A stretch of DNA of 64,000 bases from Firmicutes bacterium UBA6806 (GCA_002452745.1 DKFC01000012.1:124001-188000); one strand, 5' to 3'; shown: positions 43,191-51,596, counted from the stretch's first letter. Numbers and translations: made by a program. The notes: generated by a model not told the origin, from the sequence alone.

Positions 43191-44333
43191 ATGCAAACGT
43201 GGGTAAATATGAATATTACCGATATAAAACTCAGCAATCGAAATCGAATTTACTTCTATATCCGGGATAAGGGCATGGCCACTACCAAGGATATTGCTTA
43301 TGATTTAAAACTCAGCTTGCCAACAGTGACTCAGAATCTCGAGTTCTTAGCAGACCAAGGACTGATTAACTCAGAGCAGAAGGTGGTGAAAAAATCAGGG
43401 GGACGCCATCCAATTGCACATTCTTATGTGCCAGATGTAAAAGTGGCCATAGGGTTGGATGTTGCCAAACACCATATTATCAGCACTATTGTTGACCTAA
43501 GTGGAAACGTCGTCAAATATGTTCACAAACGTCAAGACTACGAGAGAAGTGATGCATACTTGAGATTATTGGGGCAGACAGTTGAAGAAATTATAGAGAG
43601 TGTCAACCTCGATCCAAATAAAATACTGGGTGTGGGAATTGCCATGCCAGGTCTTGTCAGTCATGAGGAAGATCGGGTGGTGGATGGACGTGTGATAGAC
43701 AATACTGGCATGACCTGTGCGGAAATTTCAAAATACATTCCCTATCCGACGAAACTCATCCACGATTCATACGCGTCTGGATTTTCAGAGAGTTGGATGT
43801 CATCTGACATTCACAACTCCTTTTATATCAGTCTATGTGACAGTGTAGGGGGATCAGTGCTGGTCAATGACAGTATCTTCATGGGAGATGGACTCTACAG
43901 CGGTGAAATTGGACATGTGAACCTAGTGCCAGATGGCAAACTTTGCTATTGCGGACAAAAGGGATGTTTCGATTCTTACTGCAATGCAGAAGTGCTGTCG
44001 TCGCATACCGACGGCAATCTCGACTTGTTCTTTGCCCGTCTCAAAGAAGGAGATGAAACACTGGGCAAGATATGGGATGTATATCTGGATCATTTGGCAG
44101 TTGCCATTAATGACATCCGAATGCTCTTTGGCTGTCGGGTCATACTGGGCGGCTACGTGGGTGTGCACGTGGAAGAATATCTGAGCACCTTACAGGAGAA
44201 AGTTAGCCTAAAGAGTCCGTTTAGCGAAAATGCAAAGGAATTCTTAGTGCCATGTAAGAAGAAGAAATCAGCAGTGGCAACTGGTTGCGCCTTGTATTTT
44301 GTGGACGAATTCTTTGGAGATATGCAGGAATAA
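43191..44333 (+). CDS. ROK family transcriptional regulator (XylR/NagC-like)
   Basis: A 380-residue repressor: winged HTH near residues 8-65 (MATTKDIAYDLKLSLPTVTQNLEFL) and a ROK sugar-kinase-like domain (IGLDVAKHHIISTIVDLSGN) with SGEIGHVNLVPDGK and the zinc motif CYCGQKGCFDSYC near 257-269. It most likely senses the sugar handled by the operon just upstream. The start is uncertain: AAGGGGAG lies only two bases before ATG 43191, while the next in-frame ATG at 43209 has no good ribosome site. It has its own promoter and terminator. Confidence 0.9.
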   Translation: MQTWVNMNITDIKLSNRNRIYFYIRDKGMATTKDIAYDLKLSLPTVTQNLEFLADQGLINSEQKVVKKSGGRHPIAHSYVPDVKVAIGLDVAKHHIISTIVDLSGNVVKYVHKRQDYERSDAYLRLLGQTVEEIIESVNLDPNKILGVGIAMPGLVSHEEDRVVDGRVIDNTGMTCAEISKYIPYPTKLIHDSYASGFSESWMSSDIHNSFYISLCDSVGGSVLVNDSIFMGDGLYSGEIGHVNLVPDGKLCYCGQKGCFDSYCNAEVLSSHTDGNLDLFFARLKEGDETLGKIWDVYLDHLAVAINDIRMLFGCRVILGGYVGVHVEEYLSTLQEKVSLKSPFSENAKEFLVPCKKKKSAVATGCALYFVDEFFGDMQE

Positions 44334-44337
44334 ACAA

Positions 44338-44374
44338 GGGCATCACTGGCATAACATGCTGGTGATGCTCTTTT
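44338..44374 (+). terminator. Terminator after the ROK gene
   Basis: GGGCATCACTGGCAT pairs with ATGCTGGTGATGCTC (15 bp with G-U pairs), followed by TTTT. Confidence 0.8.
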
Positions 44375-44486
44375 ACAATAAGGTGGAGAGGGCGTTAATT
44401 AAAGGCGGCAACAAGGCATTCTGTCAAAAAAAGAAAAATTCATATCCAACATTTCGGTATTAATGGTTAAATGCTTCAATGTTTGG

Positions 44487-44515
44487 TTTAAAAAACATTC
44501 TAAATAGTTTACAAT
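44487..44515 (+). promoter_or_regulatory. Candidate promoter of the thymidylate kinase gene
   Basis: TTTAAA at 44487-44492, 17-bp spacer, TACAAT at 44510-44515. Moderate match only. The rest of the 44375-44592 spacer shows nothing else. Confidence 0.45.
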
Positions 44516-44592
44516 AATAGAGAACCCCCTTTTCGCAGATGAACTCTGAGAAGTTTAAAGGGGTGTTCATAAATTTAGAAGGGAAGTCAGAT

Positions 44593-45273
44593 ATGAAGGG
44601 AATTTTGATTGCAATAGACGGCGTCGATGCCAGTGGAAAGGAATCTCAGTCAAAGGCACTTTACAGCCGATTAAAAGAGGCTGGTTACAACGTGCTGAGA
44701 GTGAGCTTTCCAGATTATGATTCGGAGTCTTCATCACTTGTTAAGATGTATCTTTCAGGTGCTTTTGGAGAAGACCCCAATGCCATAACGCCCTATGTTG
44801 CGTCTACATTTTATGCCGCAGACAGATTTGCGAGCTATACGACAAAGTGGAAGGCATTTTATGAATCAGGCGGCATTGTCATTGCCGATCGGTACACCAC
44901 TGCAAACATGGTGCATCAGGCTTCCAAAATTAGAGATGAGAATGAGAAAAACGTCTTTTTGGACTGGCTTTGGAACTTGGAATATGAAATTTATGGAATT
45001 CCCAAACCCAAGCAGGTCTTTTTTATGGACATGCCACCAGAGTACAGCACCAAGCTCATGGATGGAAGAAAGAACAAATTCACTGGGGATGCTCAAAAGG
45101 ACATTCACGAGAAGGATAAAAATCACATACGTGAGGCATATGAAAATGCTCTGTATGTGGCGGAAAAATACAACTGGGAACTCATAAGATGCGTCAGCGA
45201 GGATACCATCAGAAGCATTGACACAATAAGCGATGAGATCTACTTGAAAGTGGAGGCGATTTTAACAACTTGA
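44593..45273 (+). CDS. tmk: Thymidylate kinase
   Basis: Phosphorylates dTMP to dTDP. 226 residues from ATG 44593 (GAAGGGAAG upstream). The P-loop is AIDGVDASGKESQSK near residue 6-20, the DRY motif is in IVIADRYTTANMVHQ near 100, and the lid region NKFTGDAQKDIHEKD near 160. It is the longer clostridial form with an extended region around 110-140. It stands alone ahead of the sensory-hydrogenase cluster, which has its own promoter inside the 124-bp gap. A second, ordinary tmk may exist elsewhere in the genome. Confidence 0.88.
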   Translation: MKGILIAIDGVDASGKESQSKALYSRLKEAGYNVLRVSFPDYDSESSSLVKMYLSGAFGEDPNAITPYVASTFYAADRFASYTTKWKAFYESGGIVIADRYTTANMVHQASKIRDENEKNVFLDWLWNLEYEIYGIPKPKQVFFMDMPPEYSTKLMDGRKNKFTGDAQKDIHEKDKNHIREAYENALYVAEKYNWELIRCVSEDTIRSIDTISDEIYLKVEAILTT

Positions 45274-45296
45274 TGGACAGATTTCTTCGATTAAAA

Positions 45297-45325
45297 TTGA
45301 ACACAGAGGCCAAAGATGCTATAAT
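45297..45325 (+). promoter_or_regulatory. Sigma-A promoter of the sensory-hydrogenase cluster
   Basis: TTGAAC at 45297-45302, 17-bp spacer, TATAAT at 45320-45325. Confidence 0.85.
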
Positions 45326-45336
45326 GAATGTGACAA

Positions 45337-45354
45337 TTGTTAAATAATTAACCC
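45337..45354. promoter_or_regulatory. Rex-type operator of the sensory-hydrogenase cluster
   Basis: TTGTTAAATAATTAACCC fits TTGTTAA-N4-TTAACAA with a perfect left half. It starts 11 bases after the -10 box. Read on the other strand, the hyd operator at 32115 becomes TTGTTAATTTCTTAACCT, so both sites share TTGTTAA-N4-TTAACC. Confidence 0.75.
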
Positions 45355-45397
45355 ATAGGGTTTGTTGTTAGAGAGTCCTTAAAAACGGGAGGAAATC

Positions 45398-45745
45398 ATG
45401 CAGTTAAAGCACATTATGGAGCTCATTGACGCTGAGGCGATTGCACATCCATGCGGACTTGATTACGATGTCCAAACCGCATTTGGTTCAGACCTCATGA
45501 GCGATGTCTTGGCCTATGTGGAGGAGGACACGTTGCTGATAACTGGGCTGACAAATCAGCAGGTAATCAGAACAGCAGAGATGCTGGATCTCAAGGCGAT
45601 TTTATTTGTCAGGGGAAAGAGACCATGTCTGGAAGTCATCGAATTGGCTGAGGAAAAGCAGATCGTCCTCATGACGACCAAGCAGAGCCTATTTAATGTT
45701 TCGGGTATTCTTTATCAAAATGGTTTAAGCGGCATCAAACTATAA
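45398..45745 (+). CDS. DRTGG domain protein (first of two)
   Basis: A 115-residue protein with a DRTGG-like alpha/beta domain: DTLLITGLTNQQVIRTAEMLDLKAILFV near the middle and KQIVLMTTKQSLFNVSGIL at the end. DRTGG domains are found beside CBS domains and in phosphotransacetylase, and their ligand is unclear; a nucleotide or phosphate compound is possible. First gene of the cluster, after a GGGAGG site. Such genes recur next to sensory [FeFe]-hydrogenases in Clostridia and Thermotogae, which is the basis for the functional guess. Confidence 0.8.
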   Translation: MQLKHIMELIDAEAIAHPCGLDYDVQTAFGSDLMSDVLAYVEEDTLLITGLTNQQVIRTAEMLDLKAILFVRGKRPCLEVIELAEEKQIVLMTTKQSLFNVSGILYQNGLSGIKL

Positions 45746-45754
45746 GGTGAGGCT

Positions 45755-46201
45755 ATGGATAAATACGAAAAAAACGAGACAAATGTCGCAATGCGACTTA
45801 ATTATCGTGTGGAAAAAAACGATTTTTCAAGAGCCGGAGAGGCCTCCAGCAAGATTAAAAAGGTCTTGCGACAGCTTGGAATTGACGCAAATATTTTGAG
45901 ACGACTTGCAATTGCCACCTATGAAGCTGAAATCAACTTAGTGATTCACTCAGATGGAGGCGGCATAGAGGTATTTATTAAACCGGATTGTGTGGAACTG
46001 TACGTTGAAGATTGTGGGCCGGGAATTGAAAACATAGATTTGGCCATGACACAGGGGTATTCAACGGCAGATACAACTGCAAGAGAGATGGGATTCGGAG
46101 CTGGGATGGGGCTTCCCAATATGGATAAGGTCAGTGATGATTTTGTCCTCGAATCGGAAGTCGGAAAGGGAACGAATATCAAGATGGTCATATACTATTA
46201 G
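45755..46201 (+). CDS. HATPase (anti-sigma/RsbT-type serine kinase-like) protein
   Basis: A 148-residue GHKL-fold protein of the RsbW/RsbT type. N box YEAEINLVIHSDGG near residue 53-66, G1 box EDCGPGIENIDLAM near 84, and G2 box FGAGMGLPNMDKVSD near 114. A histidine for autophosphorylation is missing, as in switch kinases. It begins 9 bases after the DRTGG gene. It may phosphorylate or bind a partner in response to the sensory hydrogenase; no substrate (STAS protein or sigma factor) is encoded next to it. Confidence 0.88.
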   Translation: MDKYEKNETNVAMRLNYRVEKNDFSRAGEASSKIKKVLRQLGIDANILRRLAIATYEAEINLVIHSDGGGIEVFIKPDCVELYVEDCGPGIENIDLAMTQGYSTADTTAREMGFGAGMGLPNMDKVSDDFVLESEVGKGTNIKMVIYY

Positions 46202-46238
46202 TGTGATTTAGGTGAAGCGTTATTAATTGGAGGCATAA

Positions 46239-47480
46239 ATGAGAAACTACTGGCACTCAGTTATTCTCGAAAAAGATTATTGCAATGGTTGCACACATTG
46301 TCTTGACAGATGCCCAACTCAGGCAATTCGAGTTGTCGATGGGAAGGCGAGGATTATTGAATCAAGGTGTATTGACTGTGGCGAATGTTTAAAAGTCTGC
46401 CCATATCATGCGAAAGGCGCTCAGGTGAGCAGCATTGATGCACTTAAAAATTATAAATATACAGTTGCCCTCCCGGCAATTTCGTTTTATGGTCAATTTC
46501 CGCTTGAATACGATATGAATACGATTTTCAATGGTTTGATTCAACTTGGCTTTGATGAAGTGTATGACGTAGCGCATGCGGCAGAGCTGTTATCCGTTTA
46601 TGAAAACAAGATGCTGGACAAAGGCAATGTCAACAAACCGTTGATTTCAACATATTGTCCCGTTATCACAAGGTTGATACAAATTAGATTTCCAGCGCTG
46701 ATAGACAATATCATAAAACTGGAATCGCCAATGGAAATCGCCGCTAGAATTGTGAAAAAACGGTTGATGAAAGAAGGGTTTGCCTTTGAAGACATTGGCG
46801 TATTTTATATAACGCCCTGTCCAGCCAAAGTCACGAGCATCAAAAATCCCATTGGGCTGGATCACTCGTTTATCGACGAAGCCATTTCCACAGAAGAAAT
46901 TTACTACAAGCTCATGAAAATTATTGATAAGATTGAGGGCAATAGGTCCATACAGCACGCAACTGGCAAGGGGATAGGCTGGGGGCGAGTGGGCGGACAG
47001 AGTTATTCCATGGAAATTGAGGATTACATTGCCGTTGACGGCATTGAAGAGGTCATCAAAGTTCTGGAGTCTATGGAACTTGGAAAACTCAACACTTTGG
47101 ATTTCTTTGAGGGATACGCCTGTGTGAACGGCTGTGTAGGAGGACCTTTAAACGTTGAAAACACATTTATTGGTAAGAATCGCATCCGCAAGCTCTCAAA
47201 AAAATACGGCATGGAACATCCGATTCAAATAGATATAGAGTTGACACCTCAGAATTTCGAATGGGATCTTCAAATTGAACCAATGCCTATTTTTAAACTG
47301 GACAACGACTTCAAAAAAGCACTTGAAAAAATGGCTAAAATTGAAGAGATAACTCAAACCCTCCCGGGGATCAACTGTGGTGCATGTGGTGCACCGAGCT
47401 GTCGAGTACTGGCTGAGGACATTGTAAATGGAACGGCGTCAATAGAGGACTGCATTGTTTTATATAAAAAGAACAGATGA
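46239..47480 (+). CDS. Sensory-type [FeFe]-hydrogenase (HydS/group D-like)
   Basis: 413 residues. Two N-terminal [4Fe-4S] clusters (CNGCTHCLDRCP and CIDCGECLKVCP), an H-cluster domain (about 65-330) and a C-terminal [4Fe-4S] motif GINCGACGAPSC near 378-388. H-cluster motifs: L1 STYCPVI with C140, L2 TPCPAK with C194, L3 YACVNGC with C295 and C299. All four ligand cysteines are kept, but the proton-transfer cysteine before C140 is Tyr139, so turnover should be slow. There is no PAS domain, unlike group C HydS. The neighbours are signalling proteins, supporting a role as H2 or redox sensor rather than catalyst. GGAGG precedes the ATG. Confidence 0.85.
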   Translation: MRNYWHSVILEKDYCNGCTHCLDRCPTQAIRVVDGKARIIESRCIDCGECLKVCPYHAKGAQVSSIDALKNYKYTVALPAISFYGQFPLEYDMNTIFNGLIQLGFDEVYDVAHAAELLSVYENKMLDKGNVNKPLISTYCPVITRLIQIRFPALIDNIIKLESPMEIAARIVKKRLMKEGFAFEDIGVFYITPCPAKVTSIKNPIGLDHSFIDEAISTEEIYYKLMKIIDKIEGNRSIQHATGKGIGWGRVGGQSYSMEIEDYIAVDGIEEVIKVLESMELGKLNTLDFFEGYACVNGCVGGPLNVENTFIGKNRIRKLSKKYGMEHPIQIDIELTPQNFEWDLQIEPMPIFKLDNDFKKALEKMAKIEEITQTLPGINCGACGAPSCRVLAEDIVNGTASIEDCIVLYKKNR

Positions 47481-47496
47481 ATGTGAGGTAAGGTTT

Positions 47497-47829
47497 ATGA
47501 AAGTTTGTGAATTGATTGACAAATATCCTTTTGAACTGCTTTCCACGGGTGATTTAGAGAGAACGATTTCAAATGTGTATTCATGCGATTTACTGAGCTG
47601 GGTCATGGCTAAGGGGAAAAATAATACTGCTTGGATTACCGTTCAAACACACAACAACATATTGGCGGTGGCGTCGCTTCTCGATTTCTCCTGTGTGATT
47701 ATACCAGAGGGAATTAAAGTTGAAGATGAAATCATTGAAAAAGCAAAGGAACAAGAAATTGTGATTTTGTCCACACCACTTGAAACTTATGAAATTTTTA
47801 AGATTATGTATGAAGCCGGAATAAGATAA
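47497..47829 (+). CDS. DRTGG domain protein (second)
   Basis: A 110-residue protein of the same kind as that at 45398: IDKYPFELLSTGDLERTISNVYSCDLLSW, then WITVQTHNNILAVASLLDFSCVIIPEG and EIVILSTPLETYEIFKIMYEAGI at the end. The two are diverged paralogues in one cluster and could form a heteromer. ATG 47497 has GAGGTAAGG upstream. The last base of its stop is the first base of the next start codon. Confidence 0.8.
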   Translation: MKVCELIDKYPFELLSTGDLERTISNVYSCDLLSWVMAKGKNNTAWITVQTHNNILAVASLLDFSCVIIPEGIKVEDEIIEKAKEQEIVILSTPLETYEIFKIMYEAGIR

Positions 47830-48530
47830 TGAAACTCTACTATGACCTGCACATTCATTCGTGTCTATCGCCTTGCGGCGACGACGATATGACGCCGAAC
47901 AACATTTTGAATATGTCCTTGCTCAAAGAACTTGACGTGATTGCCGTGACAGATCATAATACGGGCAAAAACGTCAGGGCAATTATGGAGCTATCTAAGG
48001 ATTTTGACCTTTTGTTGATACCGGGAATGGAAGTGCAGACGAGAGAAGAAGTCCATATGCTTTGTTACTTTCAGAGCGTTGAAGCACTGGAAGCCTTTGA
48101 AAAGGCACTGGATGCCAAGCGATTTGAGATTCCCAACAGACCGGATCATTTTGGGAATCAACTCATACTGGATAAAGAGGATCATCTCGTTGAAGTGTAT
48201 CCTTATGCGCTGATTATGTCCATTGACATCAGTGTGGAGCATTTAATTGCGCTTTGCAAAGAGCACGGAGGCGTCTGCGTTCCAGCACATGTGAATAAAA
48301 GTGCAAACAGCATATTGGCAAATCTCGGATTTATCCCAAAAGAACTGGGCATCAAAACCATTGAGATTCATCGGAAAAGTCCTGTAAATGAAACCTTGAT
48401 AGACGGATATCAGAGAATCTACAACTCAGATGCACACTATCTAGAGCATATTTCCGAAAGGGAAAACGTCGTGGACGTGGCATCCAAGGACATACTGAGT
48501 ATTTTGAAATATTTAAGTGGAGAGGATTAG
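47829..48530 (+). CDS. PHP domain metal-dependent phosphoesterase
   Basis: A 233-residue PHP-fold protein. DLHIHSCLSPCGDDDMTP at the N-terminus gives the first metal ligands, AVTDHNTGKN the second set, GMEVQTREEVHMLCYF the third, PAHVNKS and YNSDAHYLEHI the last. All expected His and Asp residues are present, so it should be an active phosphatase or nuclease-type phosphoesterase. Translation is coupled to the DRTGG gene by a one-base overlap. In this cluster it could remove the phosphate or nucleotide made by the HATPase partners. Confidence 0.88.
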   Translation: MKLYYDLHIHSCLSPCGDDDMTPNNILNMSLLKELDVIAVTDHNTGKNVRAIMELSKDFDLLLIPGMEVQTREEVHMLCYFQSVEALEAFEKALDAKRFEIPNRPDHFGNQLILDKEDHLVEVYPYALIMSIDISVEHLIALCKEHGGVCVPAHVNKSANSILANLGFIPKELGIKTIEIHRKSPVNETLIDGYQRIYNSDAHYLEHISERENVVDVASKDILSILKYLSGED

Positions 48531-48531
48531 C

Positions 48532-49077
48532 ATGAGAGAATTATCATTGCACATATTGGATATAGCACAGAACTCCATAAAGGCAGAGGCAGAGACCCTT
48601 AGAATTGTCGTCATCGAAGACCTTGAAGCAGATCGCTTGATTATCAAAATCAAAGATGATGGAACGGGAATGGATTCTGAGACAGTGGCTAAAGTTGTTG
48701 ATCCCTTTTACACAACGAGGACGACGCGTAAAGTTGGACTTGGAATTCCGCTGTTCAAGAGCTCTGCTGAAGCGTGCGACGGTTATTTTGAAATCAAATC
48801 ACAATTGGGAACAGGGACGGAAATCATAGCTGAGTTCAAATACAGCCATATTGATAGAGTCCCTCTGGGGAATATGCCGGAGACCATTGTAACCATTATA
48901 AATGCCTGTGACAACATGGATTTAATTTACACACATACCATCAATCACAGGACGTTCACACTGAATACAAAAGAGATAAAGAAGCTGTTAGACGGTGTGC
49001 CAATTAGCAATATTGAAGTCATTGCATGGCTTAGAGAATACATTTCAGAGGGGCTTCACGAACTGAAGGGAGCATGA
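48532..49077 (+). CDS. HATPase domain protein (histidine-kinase-like ATP-binding domain)
   Basis: A 181-residue protein with a single GHKL ATPase domain: N box LHILDIAQNSIKAEA near residue 6, G1 IKDDGTGMDSETV near 44, F box DPFYTTR and G2 KVGLGIPLFKSSAEA near 70-85. There is no phospho-accepting His domain and no membrane segment. The last 60 residues are a separate small domain. ATG 48532 follows GGAGAGG one base after the PHP gene stop. Sensory-hydrogenase clusters often end with such a protein. Confidence 0.88.
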   Translation: MRELSLHILDIAQNSIKAEAETLRIVVIEDLEADRLIIKIKDDGTGMDSETVAKVVDPFYTTRTTRKVGLGIPLFKSSAEACDGYFEIKSQLGTGTEIIAEFKYSHIDRVPLGNMPETIVTIINACDNMDLIYTHTINHRTFTLNTKEIKKLLDGVPISNIEVIAWLREYISEGLHELKGA

Positions 49078-49078
49078 C

Positions 49079-49246
49079 ATGAATTTGAGAAAAACCGGCA
49101 TTAAACTCATACTTTTGACAATCTTGCTTTCCATATTGGCAAAGCAAGCTGCAATTGGAGGACAGCTTGCTTTGGCGCTGACGGTGTTCGGCATCGGAGC
49201 GGGAGTTGTGTTAATTGTCGTGGGAGATTTTTCGAAGATGGACTGA
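49079..49246 (+). CDS. Small 55-residue membrane protein
   Basis: An ATG one base after the previous stop, with AAGGGAG seven bases upstream, opens a 55-residue frame to TGA at 49246. The product has two hydrophobic stretches (about 8-21 and 30-49) split by KQAAIGGQ, and ends GDFSKMD. A terminator follows 24 bases later. Spacing, ribosome site and terminator make it a real last gene of the sensory cluster; the function is unknown, perhaps a membrane tether. Confidence 0.7.
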   Translation: MNLRKTGIKLILLTILLSILAKQAAIGGQLALALTVFGIGAGVVLIVVGDFSKMD

Positions 49247-49269
49247 TTCAATTTACAAATTTTGTTTTG

Positions 49270-49294
49270 TAAAGACCTTATGGGTCTTTTTTTT
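49270..49294 (+). terminator. Terminator of the sensory-hydrogenase cluster
   Basis: AAAGACC TTAT GGGTCTTT followed by a long T-run. Confidence 0.85.
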
Positions 49295-49522
49295 ATTGCT
49301 ATTGCAGAGCAATTCCGCAAAAACGAAGGACAATTTGAAGGTGAAATGAAGCTGTATTCAAAAAAAAGGCAAAATAAGATGTTAAATTATTGTTAATTGA
49401 CAAAAATAGATTTATTTTATGGGCAATATGAGATAAACTATATAGGTTGTGTTATACTTGCCGCATATAATAGGAAGAGAATCATTGCGGCGAGATGCTA
49501 AGTTTATGAAACGGAGAAATAT
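49295..49522. other. AT-rich spacer before typA
   Basis: No gene is seen. TTGTTAATTGACAA at 49390-49403 is a partial palindrome. Two -10-like boxes (TATACT 49453-49458, TATAAT 49466-49471) lack good -35 partners; one of them probably starts typA. Confidence 0.45.
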
Positions 49523-51370
49523 ATGTCAAATGCAAAGGGTATTATAAACATCGCTGTCATTGCCCACGTCGATGCAGGAAAATCAACACTGGTTGATGCA
49601 TTTTTAAGTCAAAACGGCGTATTCAGAGACAACGAGGTCATTCCCGATTGTGTCATGGACAGCAATGATTTGGAACGCGAACGCGGTATTACAATATATT
49701 CTAAGAACTGTTCTATCATGTACAATGATTACAAAATCAATATAGTGGACACACCGGGCCATGCTGATTTTTCATCGGAAGTTGAACGTATCATGAAGAC
49801 TGTAGATACTGTTATTCTGCTGGTAGATTCAAGCGAAGGGCCTATGCCGCAAACGAGATTCGTCCTCAAGAAATCTCTTGAAAGAGGATTGAGACCAATT
49901 TTGTTTATCAACAAAATTGACAAGAAAGATCAAAGAGCTGAAGAGGTTGTCAACTTGACATTCGACCTGTTCGTCGAACTCGACGCAACAGATGAACAGC
50001 TTGAATTTCCAATTATTTATGGGATTGCAAAACAGGGAATTGCAAAACACAGCATGGAAGATGAAAGCGATAGCTTATCACCTTTATTTGAGACCATTAT
50101 CTCACATGTTGAACCATATGCTGAGAGTGCAGAAGTGCCACTCAAGATGCAAGTATCCTCATTGGATTACGATGAATACGTAGGAAGACTTGGAATTGGC
50201 AGAATCGTTCAAGGAACTATTCACCAAGGGGATTCCATCGCCATCTCCAAAAGAGACGGCAGCACTGAAAGAGGTAAAGTGGGCAAACTTTATGTCTATG
50301 AAGGGCTCGCTAGAAAAGAAGTAAAAGAGGCAATCGCTGGGGACATGGTAGTCCTGTCTGGAATAGAAGATATCTCCATTGGAGAGACCATCTGTCATCC
50401 AGACTTTATTGACCCAATGCCTATGATTGAAATTGAAGAACCAACCCTGTCGATGAACTTCTTAATCAATGATTCACCGTTCTGCGGAAAAAGCGGAAAG
50501 TTCGTCACAAACAGACATCTTAAAAACAGATTGGATAAGGAACTAGAAGTCAATGTTGGCCTTCGTGTTGATGCATTGGATAGCGTTCAAGACGGCTTTA
50601 AAGTTTCTGGTCGTGGAGAGCTTCACTTATCTATTTTACTTGAAAACATGAGACGTGAAGGATACGAAGTAGCCGTCTCAAAACCACAAGTACTCATGAA
50701 GACTGTTGACGGCATTTTATGCGAACCAGTTGAAAAAGTCATCGCCATTGTTCCTGATGACTATTCTGGTACTGTCATTTCTCAGCTCAACCTCAGAAAA
50801 GGGCAAATGGAGATGATGTCTTCAGATGATGGCTACACAAAAGTGGAATTCTTAGTGCCAACAAGAGGTCTTTTGGGTTACAGAAGTGAATTTATCAACA
50901 TCACCAGAGGAGAGGGGATTCTCCTGAGATCATTTTATGAGTTTCAACCGCATAAAGGTGAGATTCCTAAGCGAAATAATGGTGTTTTGATTTCACAACA
51001 AGGTGGAACAGCAATGGCATATTCACTTTATAATTTATCTGAGAGAGCCGTTATGATGATTGACGCTGGAACAGATGTTTATGAAGGGATGATTATCGGT
51101 ATCAACTCTCGAAAAGAGGATATGACCGTCAATCCGACTAAGAATAAAAAACTGACAAATACAAGAGCATCGGGATCAGATGATGCCATCAAGTTGTTGC
51201 CGCCAAAAGTATTTAGCATGGAAGAGGCATTGACTTTTATTGAGGAAGATGAACTTTTAGAAATTACACCTGATGCGTTGAGACTCAGAAAGAGAATTCT
51301 CAATGAAACAGACAGAGTAAGGGCTAGAAATAAAGTCAACAAAGAAATGACCAGCAAAGAAGTAGGATAG
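49523..51370 (+). CDS. typA: Ribosome-associated GTPase TypA/BipA
   Basis: Translational GTPase helping 50S subunit assembly and growth under stress. 615 residues, standard length. G1 AHVDAGKST near residue 14, switch I with ERERGITI, G3 DTPGHADFSSE, G4 NKIDKKDQR, then domain II, the EF-G-like domains III and V (GRGELHLSILLENMRREGYE near 355; VPTRGLLGYRSEF near 442) and the TypA-specific C-terminal domain ending KEMTSKEVG. A single gene with a terminator behind it. Confidence 0.96.
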   Translation: MSNAKGIINIAVIAHVDAGKSTLVDAFLSQNGVFRDNEVIPDCVMDSNDLERERGITIYSKNCSIMYNDYKINIVDTPGHADFSSEVERIMKTVDTVILLVDSSEGPMPQTRFVLKKSLERGLRPILFINKIDKKDQRAEEVVNLTFDLFVELDATDEQLEFPIIYGIAKQGIAKHSMEDESDSLSPLFETIISHVEPYAESAEVPLKMQVSSLDYDEYVGRLGIGRIVQGTIHQGDSIAISKRDGSTERGKVGKLYVYEGLARKEVKEAIAGDMVVLSGIEDISIGETICHPDFIDPMPMIEIEEPTLSMNFLINDSPFCGKSGKFVTNRHLKNRLDKELEVNVGLRVDALDSVQDGFKVSGRGELHLSILLENMRREGYEVAVSKPQVLMKTVDGILCEPVEKVIAIVPDDYSGTVISQLNLRKGQMEMMSSDDGYTKVEFLVPTRGLLGYRSEFINITRGEGILLRSFYEFQPHKGEIPKRNNGVLISQQGGTAMAYSLYNLSERAVMMIDAGTDVYEGMIIGINSRKEDMTVNPTKNKKLTNTRASGSDDAIKLLPPKVFSMEEALTFIEEDELLEITPDALRLRKRILNETDRVRARNKVNKEMTSKEVG

Positions 51371-51441
51371 AGCATTTTTATCCTCAAATTTTTAAAGCTG
51401 AAATTTAAATCAACAAAAATTGAAAACTTTATGGCAGTTAA

Positions 51442-51473
51442 AGCCGTCACTTATAATAAGTGGCGGTTTTTTT
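51442..51473 (+). terminator. Terminator after typA
   Basis: GCCGTCACTTA/TAAGTGGCGG stem with one mismatch and seven T. Confidence 0.75.
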
Positions 51474-51516
51474 ATGCTCTAAACGGAGATGGTGGAATAA
51501 ATTTACATGGAATAAA

Positions 51517-51545
51517 TTGACAAAACATCACAAAACAGTTATGCT
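51517..51545 (+). promoter_or_regulatory. Promoter of the TadE-like gene group
   Basis: TTGACA at 51517-51522, 17-bp spacer, TATGCT at 51540-51545. Confidence 0.7.
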
Positions 51546-51596
51546 TATAACATGGTAAAAAATAACAATTAAAAAGGGCGTTTGGAGGGCATAACT

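Noticed and set aside
49390..49403. TTGTTAATTGACAA before typA as a Rex site
   Set aside because: The half-sites touch without the 4-base spacer and the right half is poor.
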